From positions 1 through 48,186 of the forward strand of contig NZ_JAGGKT010000024.1 of the NCBI RefSeq assembly GCF_017873965.1: a DNA stretch of 48,186 nt, read 5' to 3'. Below the pieces are notes generated by a model. It was not told the DNA's origin and ran no database searches. It saw only the letters and a program-made list of their open reading frames with translations. The translations under genes and the position numbers were made by a program. Below are positions 7,575 through 14,978 of this stretch, piece after piece; the stretch's first letter is position 1; each line of letters opens with the position of its first letter. The stretch comes from Ammoniphilus resinae. Lineage in GTDB: Bacteria > Bacillota > Bacilli > Aneurinibacillales > RAOX-1.

Positions 7575-8435
7575 AATCCGACCAGCTGCCTGCCCTTGCT
7601 CATGGGCATGGTAAGAGCTACGCACAAGTGGGCCCGATTCTACATGGTCAAATCCCATTCTCACACCCTCTTCTTTCAACTTGGCAAACTCATCGGGGTG
7701 CCAGAATTTCTCAACCTTTAGATGTTTTTTCGTTGGTTGTAGGTATTGTCCAATGGTCAGGATGTTTACATCCACGTTGCGTAAATCCTGCATCGTTTGA
7801 AGGATTTCATCGTACGTTTCCCCTACTCCAATCATAATGCTTGATTTCGTAGGGATCTTAGGAGCCATTTGCTTGGAAACCTTTAGCAATTCCAAAGACC
7901 GTGGATATTTGGCCTTAGAACGAACACGATCAGATAATCGCTCCACAGTTTCGATATTATGGTTTAAAATATTGGGGTTGGCATCTAAGACAACCTTCAA
8001 GGCGCCCCAATTTCCCTGAAAATCGGGAATAAGCACCTCTACACTGCATAAAGGCGTCCGGTTGCGAATCGCCCGAATGGTCTCAGCAAAGACGGAGGCA
8101 CCTCCATCTTTTAAATCATCTCTCGCTACCGCCGTAACTACAGCGTGCTTTAAACCCATTTGTTCAGCGGTTTCCGCAACTTTTTCTGCTTCCTGCAAAT
8201 CTAGTTCAGTGGGAAGGCCGGTTGTCACTGCACAAAAACGGCAGCCTCTCGTACAAATACTTCCGTTTATCATAAAGGTGGCCGTCCGATTAGACCAACA
8301 TTCAAAGATATTTGGACATTTCGCCTCTTCACAAACTGTATGTAAAGTCTTACCCCGCATCATTTTTTTTATGTCTTTAAAGTTTTCGTCGGTCGTCAGT
8401 TTTATTTTTAGCCATTCTGGCTTCCGTTGGTGCAT
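7572..8435 (-). CDS. lipA: Lipoyl synthase LipA
   Basis: This 287-residue radical-SAM enzyme inserts two sulfur atoms into protein-bound octanoyl groups to make lipoate. The N-terminal [12 protein letters not shown] segment supplies the three Cys of the auxiliary cluster that is consumed as the sulfur source, and CTRGCRFC supplies the CX3CX2C radical-SAM cluster. The C-terminal Ser of [10 protein letters not shown] is the usual auxiliary cluster ligand. AAGGGAG lies about 8 bases before the ATG at 8435; a GTG three codons earlier overlaps it. One lipoyl acceptor, GcvH, is encoded at 32.4 kb. The gene has its own promoter, divergent from the LOR/SDH-larE pair. Confidence 0.97.
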   Translation of the reverse strand: MHQRKPEWLKIKLTTDENFKDIKKMMRGKTLHTVCEEAKCPNIFECWSNRTATFMINGSICTRGCRFCAVTTGLPTELDLQEAEKVAETAEQMGLKHAVVTAVARDDLKDGGASVFAETIRAIRNRTPLCSVEVLIPDFQGNWGALKVVLDANPNILNHNIETVERLSDRVRSKAKYPRSLELLKVSKQMAPKIPTKSSIMIGVGETYDEILQTMQDLRNVDVNILTIGQYLQPTKKHLKVEKFWHPDEFAKLKEEGVRMGFDHVESGPLVRSSYHAHEQGQAAGRI

Positions 8436-8467
8436 TCCGTTCACTCCCTTATGGAACCCTTTACCTC

Positions 8468-8496
8468 ATTTTAGAGGCAAAAAAAATAAATTGCAA
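8468..8496 (-). promoter_or_regulatory. Sigma-A-type promoter of lipA
   Basis: On the minus strand TTGCAA (8491-8496) and TAAAAT (8468-8473) are 17 bases apart, just upstream of the lipA ribosome-binding site. Confidence 0.55.
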
Positions 8497-8517
8497 CAAA
8501 GCAAAGACTTTCGGTGC

Positions 8518-8546
8518 TTGGAGATTTTAACATTTAACTTTATACT
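8518..8546 (+). promoter_or_regulatory. Sigma-A-type promoter of the LOR/SDH-larE pair
   Basis: TTGGAG and TATACT are separated by 17 bases, about 25 bases before a GGAGGGAG ribosome-binding site. Confidence 0.55.
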
Positions 8547-8586
8547 ATACATTAGGTAGGATAAAAGCAGGAGGGAGCCATTCTCC

Positions 8587-9786
8587 ATGGAACGAATACT
8601 TGAGATTAAAGGACACATCATCCGTGATGATATCCTTAAAAAAATTGATACTTCTGTTGAACAATACCACGGGAAATATAAGGTTTTGGAACTCATTGTC
8701 GGGGATCGCGTCGATGATGAATCAACGGCGAAGATTTCCATCGATGTTCCAGAAGGAAAAGATGAATGGATTTATAATGAGTTATTGAATCTTGGCTGTA
8801 CCATCCCTAAAATGAATGAAGAGGCAACGATTAAATATTCCGATAAAAACAAAACGGTTCCCGATGATTTTTATTCGACAACCAATCACCCAACTTTTAT
8901 TTATTCACAAGGGAAATGGATACGTGTACAGCATCAACGAATGGATGCTTGTATTATCAAACGGGGCGAAGAATTCCATTGCGTAAAGTTGCGCGATATT
9001 AAAAAAGGGGATGCCATTGTTTGCGGGCATGCAGGCATTCGAATAGAAGCACCTCAAACACCTGAGTCCAATGATTTTGCCTTTATGGTGAATGATGTAA
9101 GTTCAGAACGAAGGGTGCAAATTGGTGTTCAGCGTCTTGCCGAAGAGATGAAAGAAATTAAGGCTAAAAAGGGTAAAATTGTCGTTGTTGCAGGACCTGT
9201 TGTGATACATACAGGGGGAATTGATTCGTTATGTAATATGATTCGTGGCGGCTTTGTCCATTGCCTGCTTTCTGGAAACGCTTTAGCAGTACACGATACT
9301 GAACGTAGTTTATACGGCACATCGCTTGGGATTGACTTGGAAACCGGTACAGCGATTCAAGGTGGCCATAAGAACCATATGCGCGCGATCAATACTATCA
9401 ATCGTTCAGGGAGCATTCGACAAGCTGTAGAGGATGGAACCTTAACCTCCGGGATTATGTATGAATGTGTGAAGAATGATGTTTCGTTTGTTCTAGCAGG
9501 ATCGATCCGTGATGATGGCCCTCTACCGGATACCATTATGGATTTGATAGTTGCCCAGGAAAAATACGCAGAAGCCGTTGCCGATGCAGATCTGGTGATT
9601 ATGTTATCAACTATGCTCCATGCCATTGGAACGGGAAATATGCTTCCCAGCTGGGTGAAAACGGTATGTGTTGATATTAATCCTGCCGTTGTCGCTAAAC
9701 TTGTTGACCGGGGCTCTGCGCAAACTCAGGGGCTTGTCACTGATGTTGGTCTATTCTTAAGCATGCTTGATCAAAAATTACAATAA
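8587..9786 (+). CDS. LOR/SDH-type protein, TIGR00300 family (ornithine cyclodeaminase candidate)
   Basis: This 399-residue protein matches the TIGR00300 or LOR/SDH conserved-region family. Its archaeal member in Methanococcus converts ornithine to proline, and the cyanobacterial AgrE/ArgZ enzyme carries the same region as its C-terminal part. The amidinotransferase domain of AgrE is absent here, as in archaea. Visible features are an N-terminal LOR/SDH domain (residues 1-95), an HQRMDACI segment near 120, and a Rossmann-like part with KIVVVAGPVVIHTGG, SGNALAVHDTE and CVDINPAVVAKL. Ornithine as substrate is inference. larE follows after 29 bases on the same strand. Confidence 0.75.
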   Translation: MERILEIKGHIIRDDILKKIDTSVEQYHGKYKVLELIVGDRVDDESTAKISIDVPEGKDEWIYNELLNLGCTIPKMNEEATIKYSDKNKTVPDDFYSTTNHPTFIYSQGKWIRVQHQRMDACIIKRGEEFHCVKLRDIKKGDAIVCGHAGIRIEAPQTPESNDFAFMVNDVSSERRVQIGVQRLAEEMKEIKAKKGKIVVVAGPVVIHTGGIDSLCNMIRGGFVHCLLSGNALAVHDTERSLYGTSLGIDLETGTAIQGGHKNHMRAINTINRSGSIRQAVEDGTLTSGIMYECVKNDVSFVLAGSIRDDGPLPDTIMDLIVAQEKYAEAVADADLVIMLSTMLHAIGTGNMLPSWVKTVCVDINPAVVAKLVDRGSAQTQGLVTDVGLFLSMLDQKLQ

Positions 9787-9815
9787 ATACGCTTTTTCAG
9801 AGGGGAGAAAAGAAA

Positions 9816-10643
9816 ATGATTGACGAAAAATTGGTAAGAAGTAAAGACGAATTACTAGGGGAAATTCTTCGCAGTATGGATAAAACATTAATCGCTTTCT
9901 CAGGTGGAGTAGACAGTGCGTTTTTGGCTGTGCGCGCCTATCAAGAATTGGGAGATAAAGCATTATGTGTGATCGCTGCTTCGGAAACCTTTCCTACCAG
10001 AGAATTTAATGCAGGGGTAGAATTAGCCAAGGAATGGAATCTGCCGCTCATCCAGACACAGATCACTGAGTTTGCCAATGAAAGTTTCGTCGCAAATAAC
10101 CCGGATCGGTGTTATCATTGTAAAACCGGATTATATGTTCACTTAATCCCCATGGCCCTGGAAAAAGGGTATGATTATATTCTGAATGGCGCCAACATGG
10201 ATGACATGGGTGACTACCGCCCTGGGATGAAAGCTGCGAAGGAAAAAGGTGTTCGCAGTCCTCTACAAGAAGCAGGATTTTTTAAAGAAGAGATTCGCTT
10301 CCTTTCCAAAGAAATAGGATTAAGAACATGGAATAAACCTTCCTTTGCCTGCTTATCGTCACGGATTCCTTATGGCACACGAATCACTCAGGATAAAATC
10401 GATAAATTAGATCTTGCTGAAGAATTTTTAAACACCCTTGGGTTGTATCAAGTTCGCGTACGATATCACGAAAAAATTGCTCGTATTGAAGTAATGCCTG
10501 AGGAATTTCCAAAAATCTTAAAACATCATGAACACATTGATGCGAAGTTGAAAGAAATCGGCTTTAGCTATGTTACTCTTGACCTACAGGGCTATCGGAC
10601 AGGAAGTATGAATGAAGTCTTAGCATCAAAAAAGCAAGCCTAG
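9816..10643 (+). CDS. larE: LarE-type ATP-dependent sulfur transferase
   Basis: This 275-residue PP-loop enzyme has the SGGVDS ATP-binding loop (residues 29-34) and the KPSFACLSSRIPYG segment, where C179 aligns with the sacrificial Cys176 of Lactobacillus LarE. LarE adenylates and then thiolates the carboxylates of a pyridinium mononucleotide on the way to the nickel-pincer cofactor of lactate racemase. An added CYHC pair (C99, C102) together with C179 could hold an Fe-S cluster, as in cluster-type LarE proteins; that is inference. No larB, larA or complete larC is in the window. It is co-transcribed with the LOR/SDH gene and ends at a strong terminator. Confidence 0.88.
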   Translation: MIDEKLVRSKDELLGEILRSMDKTLIAFSGGVDSAFLAVRAYQELGDKALCVIAASETFPTREFNAGVELAKEWNLPLIQTQITEFANESFVANNPDRCYHCKTGLYVHLIPMALEKGYDYILNGANMDDMGDYRPGMKAAKEKGVRSPLQEAGFFKEEIRFLSKEIGLRTWNKPSFACLSSRIPYGTRITQDKIDKLDLAEEFLNTLGLYQVRVRYHEKIARIEVMPEEFPKILKHHEHIDAKLKEIGFSYVTLDLQGYRTGSMNEVLASKKQA

Positions 10644-10654
10644 ATAGTGAGCTG

Positions 10655-10697
10655 AAAGCATAATAGAGGGTTTATTGCCCTGCTATTATGCTTTTTT
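10655..10697. terminator. Bidirectional terminator between larE and the LarC2 gene
   Basis: AAAGCATAATAG pairs with CTATTATGCTTT, extended inside by AGGG with CCCT across one bulged base. T-runs lie on both sides. The end of the LarC2 reading frame lies in the right arm. Confidence 0.85.
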
Positions 10698-11177
10698 ATT
10701 TACTTCCCATTCGGGATATTGATTCCGAAAAGCTTGCTGTACCTGATTAAACACCTGTTTCAAAGGAATTCCGCTATTTCTCGCGATCATTGCACACTCC
10801 TCATATTCCGGGGCAATCTGGACAACTACACCGTCCCGCCTTCCAACTTTTACCGATACTTCTCCTAACGGAAGCCTAACTTTTAAAAATTGCCTCTCCA
10901 AACGGTGGCACGTCACGGGATAGTAACGAACCCCTAGCGTGGTCGTTTCTTTAAAAAGAAGATCCAGGATCGTGGCTAAATCTTGTTCCTTTGCTAGAAC
11001 CGATAATTTTTGCGCGGGGCGGTTTTTTTTCATGTAAATAGGCGTATAGAACGCATCCTTCGCACCGGTTTCAAATAGACGGTCCATGACATATCCCATC
11101 CATTCCCCGCTCATATCATCCAAATTCGTTTCGATCATGACCATGGAGTCATCCTGATGTTCCTGATCTTGTCCCAA
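10686..11177 (-). CDS. Stand-alone LarC C-terminal domain (LarC2)
   Basis: This 163-residue protein covers only the C-terminal domain of LarC, the CTP-dependent enzyme that inserts nickel into the pincer cofactor. Typical segments are IETNLDDMSGEWMGY near the start, TPIYMKKNRPA, TTLGVRYYPV and a C-terminal YEECAMIA. The roughly 270-residue LarC1 part is missing: the 5' side holds only 97 bases before lytH. This is not a decayed end, since a strong AAAGGAGGAGG site stands before a TTG start and an 11-residue acidic leader precedes the domain. In Lactobacillus LarC1 and LarC2 are joined by ribosomal frameshifting. Here the partner must be elsewhere or the domain acts alone. Confidence 0.82.
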   Translation of the reverse strand: MGQDQEHQDDSMVMIETNLDDMSGEWMGYVMDRLFETGAKDAFYTPIYMKKNRPAQKLSVLAKEQDLATILDLLFKETTTLGVRYYPVTCHRLERQFLKVRLPLGEVSVKVGRRDGVVVQIAPEYEECAMIARNSGIPLKQVFNQVQQAFRNQYPEWEVNKKA

Positions 11178-11274
11178 TGTTCCTCCTCCTTTCTTTCCCC
11201 TTATTTTACCATAGTATCGAAAAATTCCATGCAGCGAAAACTACATCTAGATCCGTATGTTGGAGGTAATCAAT

Positions 11275-12276
11275 GTGTCAAGATTTCTTGTCTTTCTTCT
11301 GATCCTAAGTTTGGCATTTTCACCGTCGTCCACAGTTATGGCGCAAGAACCACAAGCTAAAACAAAAACCGCAGACCCTGAACAAGAAAAATTCGAATTA
11401 TATCAACGCATTGGGACCCTGACTGGCATTCCCTGGTATTTCTTAGCCGGTGTAGATCAATATGAAAGAAATATAAAGAAAAAAGATTCAGAAGCACTCA
11501 AAAGACTGATTTCCATCGATATACCCTCGGGAAAATGGGCAGGTTTTCTTAACCCGAACCCGGAAGATCAATGGATCAATTCGATTAGTTTTTTCAATGG
11601 AATGGGCAAGGATGGGTCAGGTGATCAGCTTGCTGATCGGCAAAACAACGAGGATATCCTCTATTCTTTTGCTGTATTTTTAGCTAGTTACGGATACACC
11701 GAAGATGATATACGGATTGGACTTTGGGAATATTACAAGCGCGACAAAGCCGTTGAAATAATTTCCGAATATGCGCAGATATACCAAACAATGGGGACAA
11801 CCAAATTAAGCGGAAATGCCTTCCCTCTCCCCTTACATGCTAATTATTCCTATCGCAGTACATGGGGGGACTCACGCGGCTGGGGTGGTAGACGAATTCA
11901 TGAAGGATGCGATCTTTTCGCGGGTTACGGGACTCCTGTTCGAAGTGTCGCTTATGGTTATGTAGAAGTTAAGGGGTGGAATCGATACGGCGGATGGCGC
12001 GTTGGGATACGGGATTTAAACAATGTTTATCATTATTACGCACATTTAGGCGGCTTTAATAAAAGCGTGAAAATTGGCGATGTGGTCAAGCCCGGTGATG
12101 TTATTGGCTGGGTTGGCAGTTCCGGATATGGAAATCCAGGGACCTCAGGAAAATTCCCGCCACATCTTCACTATGGTATGTATAAAGACAATGGGCGTAC
12201 GGAATGGGCGTTTGATCCTTATCCACATCTCCGGAAGTGGGAACGCGAAGAATACCGAAAGAAAAAGAAGAGATGA
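11275..12276 (+). CDS. lytH: LytH-type L-Ala-D-Glu peptidase, M23 family
   Basis: This 333-residue exported M23 metallopeptidase corresponds to LytH (YunA) of B. subtilis, which trims peptide stems to single L-alanine in the spore cortex. A signal peptide covers about residues 1-24 (hydrophobic core ending in VMAQ). The peptidase domain carries HEGCD (H209, D213), YAHLGG (H257) and HLHYG (H297, H299), the Zn-binding and catalytic residues. GGAGG stands 8 bases before the GTG at 11275; the ATG at 11257 lies on the far side of that site, so GTG is preferred. The position between lipA and yunB is the B. subtilis order, apart from the inserted LOR/SDH-lar block. Confidence 0.88.
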   Translation: MSRFLVFLLILSLAFSPSSTVMAQEPQAKTKTADPEQEKFELYQRIGTLTGIPWYFLAGVDQYERNIKKKDSEALKRLISIDIPSGKWAGFLNPNPEDQWINSISFFNGMGKDGSGDQLADRQNNEDILYSFAVFLASYGYTEDDIRIGLWEYYKRDKAVEIISEYAQIYQTMGTTKLSGNAFPLPLHANYSYRSTWGDSRGWGGRRIHEGCDLFAGYGTPVRSVAYGYVEVKGWNRYGGWRVGIRDLNNVYHYYAHLGGFNKSVKIGDVVKPGDVIGWVGSSGYGNPGTSGKFPPHLHYGMYKDNGRTEWAFDPYPHLRKWEREEYRKKKKR

Positions 12277-12292
12277 AGCTTCATCTCTTCTT
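12265..12292. terminator. Perfect 28-base palindrome ending lytH and yunB
   Basis: AAGAAGAGATGAAG and its exact complement form a continuous palindrome, giving a 12-bp stem with an AGCT loop. It spans the lytH stop and touches the yunB stop codon. Confidence 0.7.
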
Positions 12293-13007
12293 ACTCATTT
12301 AACGGGCCAGTATTAAATTGAATAGGAGGCATCACAGGCGCTCCGTCTTTTTCGGGTGAGCCACTGCCTTTAAAATAAAAATTCGGCACATCTCCCATAA
12401 ACAAGCCTTGTGTGATGGGGATCTTCGAGCGGATAACAGTTGGTTCTGTGGTGAAAGGAATAACCACTTGTACCTTAGCCTGAATGTCTATGTAAACATT
12501 GATATGGACCATATTAATTCCAGCTTCTTTAACTTCCGGGATAAGACTAACCTGCACAGAGCCCATCGGGACCATTGTAATCGGAACATCCGGCCCAATC
12601 ATAGCAAGGATATTACTATCCAGCGCTTGCCCAAGGGGAATTTCCAATGGTACGGATTCTAATTCCTTTAAGGTATTGCTGACCCGATTTGTGGCAACCC
12701 CCACTATTCGGGTTTGTTCATTGTAATTAAATAAAATGGCTTTAATTTCCCCATTGCCATCTTCTCGAAAATACACGAGCTCCTTAAAGTCTATCCCTTC
12801 TGCAATATGTTTACTAATCGCACCATTAATCGCATCTGCAGCCAACTGCTCTACTTTTGTCTTCGAAATTCGCATCATTGCTGGCTCAAGCTTCTGTTCA
12901 ATATATAAAAAGGTTTGTATAGATATAAGACTAAAAATGACGAGCGAAGTAATAAAGGCCGTCTTAAAGCTAAGCGGCTTCACTCGTTTCCGGGACCGAA
13001 AGGCCAT
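12291..13007 (-). CDS. yunB: Sporulation protein YunB
   Basis: This 238-residue protein matches YunB, a mother-cell-expressed membrane protein needed for efficient spore formation. A basic N-terminus (RSRKRVK) precedes one transmembrane segment at about residues 17-31, and the rest would be extracytoplasmic (intermembrane space). The segments ISKTKVEQLAADAINGAI and MGSVQVSLIPEVKEAGINMV are typical. A strong GGAGGGGGG site precedes the ATG. It is convergent with lytH, both being sporulation genes. No sigma-E promoter could be assigned with confidence. Confidence 0.88.
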   Translation of the reverse strand: MAFRSRKRVKPLSFKTAFITSLVIFSLISIQTFLYIEQKLEPAMMRISKTKVEQLAADAINGAISKHIAEGIDFKELVYFREDGNGEIKAILFNYNEQTRIVGVATNRVSNTLKELESVPLEIPLGQALDSNILAMIGPDVPITMVPMGSVQVSLIPEVKEAGINMVHINVYIDIQAKVQVVIPFTTEPTVIRSKIPITQGLFMGDVPNFYFKGSGSPEKDGAPVMPPIQFNTGPLNE

Positions 13008-13142
13008 ATTCTTCCCCCCTCCTACTTATCCATATGCAGTGAGGAGGAAGGTTAGGAGCAATTCGGACATGTTTTTTGGATTTGGCGGGGTACCTAGATG
13101 TGACCTAATTCGAAACAGACAGAGGATCCGCTATAGGCTACC

Positions 13143-13625
13143 TTATGCCCTCCGTTCGAATACAAAGAATCGGTAGGGATATGGATTTTTCTCATCCGTT
13201 ATACCCGGCGTTTCTGACACGACCATCCATTCATCCAAGTTTAACTCCGGAAGGAAGGTATCCCCCTCGAATTCATGATCTATCCATGTTAAATGGATGC
13301 GATCGGCATCCGGTAGGAATTCCTTTATGATTTCCGCACCACCAATAACGTACAAATCCTCCTCAGCAAAGCGGGTAAGCGCCTCTTCCTTGGAGTGTAC
13401 GATGGTACAGCCTTCCTGCTGGTAATTAGGATCTCTTGTCATAATTACGTTTTCTCTTCCTGGAAGGGGCCTACCGATGGCTTCATAGGTTTTCCGCCCC
13501 ATAAGAATGGGATGTCCCATTGTTACCTTTTTAAAATAAGCCAAATCGGCTGGAAGATGCCAAGGCAGTGCGTTATCTTTTCCGATCACGCGATTTTTTG
13601 ACATCGCTACAACAATCGCAATCAT
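13143..13625 (-). CDS. dfrA: Dihydrofolate reductase
   Basis: This 160-residue enzyme reduces dihydrofolate to tetrahydrofolate with NADPH. Diagnostic segments are [25 protein letters not shown], with the substrate-binding Asp at about residue 27, GRKTYEAIG, and YVIGGAEI for the NADPH site. Length and motifs are normal. It overlaps thyA by 4 bases (ATGA), so the two are translationally coupled: ThyA consumes methylene-tetrahydrofolate and releases the dihydrofolate that this enzyme recycles. Confidence 0.96.
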   Translation of the reverse strand: MIAIVVAMSKNRVIGKDNALPWHLPADLAYFKKVTMGHPILMGRKTYEAIGRPLPGRENVIMTRDPNYQQEGCTIVHSKEEALTRFAEEDLYVIGGAEIIKEFLPDADRIHLTWIDHEFEGDTFLPELNLDEWMVVSETPGITDEKNPYPYRFFVFERRA

Positions 13626-14416
13626 ACGGAAACTTCTCCTTTTATGTGTGGATGTGGATCATAATTTAGCAAAGTAAAATCATCAAACGTAAAGTCAAAG
13701 ATGGATTTAACTTCTTTATTCAGTAACATCGTTGGCAGTGGACGCGGTTCCCTTGAAATCTGAAGTTTCACCTGTTCAACATGATTTTTATAGATATGAA
13801 CATCACCAAAAGTATGGACAAAATCCCCCGGTTCCAAGTCGCACACTTGTGCAATCATTAAGGTAAGCAACGCGTAGGAGGCAATGTTAAAAGGCACTCC
13901 AAGGAATACATCTGCTGACCGTTGATAGAGCTGACAAGAAAGCTTTCCATCTGCCACGTAAAATTGGAAAAGAGTATGACACGGAGCTAGGGCCATTTTC
14001 GGGAGATCGGCCACATTCCAAGCACTGACAATCAAACGGCGGGAATCAGGATTTGTCTTAATGTCATGGATTACCTGGGAAATCTGGTCAATTGTTGTTC
14101 CGTCAGGACAGGACCAGGATCTCCACTGTTTACCGTAGATCGGACCAAGTTCTCCGTTTTCCCCTGCCCATTCACGCCAAATCCTTACTCCAACATCTTC
14201 CAATTCATTGTTATTAGTCGAACCTTTTAGAAACCAAAGCAGTTCATGAATAATCGATTTCAGATGAAGTTTTTTCGTTGTCACCAAAGGAAAACCGGCA
14301 GCTAAATCAAATCTCATCTGATGGCCAAATACGCTGATTGTTCCTGTCCCCGTACGATCAGCTTTATAAGTTCCATGGTCTAAAATATGTTGACATAAAT
14401 CAAGATATTGCTGCAT
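13622..14416 (-). CDS. thyA: Thymidylate synthase ThyA
   Basis: This 264-residue enzyme methylates dUMP to dTMP using methylene-tetrahydrofolate. Catalytic C146 lies in [10 protein letters not shown], followed by [20 protein letters not shown] and the [12 protein letters not shown] segment. The length and the C146 position equal those of the E. coli-type enzyme. It is first in a thyA-dfrA operon. An AGGGG site precedes the ATG. The upstream promoter is not clear; a TACAAT box lies about 38 bases before the start without a good -35 match. Confidence 0.97.
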   Translation of the reverse strand: MQQYLDLCQHILDHGTYKADRTGTGTISVFGHQMRFDLAAGFPLVTTKKLHLKSIIHELLWFLKGSTNNNELEDVGVRIWREWAGENGELGPIYGKQWRSWSCPDGTTIDQISQVIHDIKTNPDSRRLIVSAWNVADLPKMALAPCHTLFQFYVADGKLSCQLYQRSADVFLGVPFNIASYALLTLMIAQVCDLEPGDFVHTFGDVHIYKNHVEQVKLQISREPRPLPTMLLNKEVKSIFDFTFDDFTLLNYDPHPHIKGEVSV

Positions 14417-14978
14417 ATACTTTCGCCCCTAATTTCGTACTTTTAACTGATTGTACCTAAAAAAAAAGAATATAGAAAGGGTTCCGGACATATCCCGTCG
14501 ATTTCTGACTAAGTTACCGCTTTTTACCCCTATCCTGTCATAATCGGAGTACTCTTCCTTTGGAAAGCGTTATTATTAAGTCCGATCACAAAATAAAGGG
14601 GACCTCAGAACCCCTATTTCTTAACAAATGCTAAAATTCGAGGGTGACCCGGACCCAAAAGCCCTTATTTTGCGGTTAAGCATCAAATATCTTAAGATTT
14701 AAAGTAAATAAGGTCTTTTGAGTCCACTTCAGCCAAAAAAAGGAGGTTTTTAGCCAAATAAGGTCTCTCCAGTCCGATTACAAAAGCGAGGAAGTTTTCC
14801 CCAAGGGGACAACAGTCCCTTTCGAACAAGACGCAATTCGACTAGTTCAGAAGGAAGCTGATGCTGTCATGCCGATGGGATCCTCTATCATATTCCTCCT
14901 ACCATATTTCCATCATCCATCGCATATATATTGCCTACACGGGTAAGTAGCATAAAACAGAGGAGGGCTTGGTCAAAA
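14417..14978. other. 562-base spacer without a recognisable gene
   Basis: The stretch between thyA and the aldehyde dehydrogenase gene holds a family of AAATAAGG...GTCC repeats (14591-14775, listed separately) and then about 200 bases without structure. An open stretch running to a TAA at 14944-14946 has no start codon with a ribosome-binding site and no protein family I recognise. The GAGGAGGG at 14960-14967 serves the dehydrogenase. Confidence 0.6.
14591..14775. repeat. AAATAAGG...GTCC repeat family with long inverted pair
   Basis: The unit AAATAAGGTCTTTTGAGTCC occurs at 14706-14725 and, as AAATAAGGTCTCTCCAGTCC, at 14756-14775. An inverted copy lies at 14651-14670, which can pair with the 14706 copy at 18 of 20 positions. 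A hairpin of similar sequence (AAATAAAGGGG with CCCCTATTT) lies at 14591-14619. The family may be a multi-copy intergenic element. Confidence 0.6.

Noticed and set aside
13020-13142. 14-codon minus-strand frame upstream of yunB
   Set aside because: No ribosome-binding site and too short; more likely untranslated leader or promoter DNA.
14770-14946. Open stretch in the thyA-dehydrogenase spacer that could be a decayed gene
   Set aside because: No start codon with a ribosome-binding site and no recognisable family. Too short to separate from chance.
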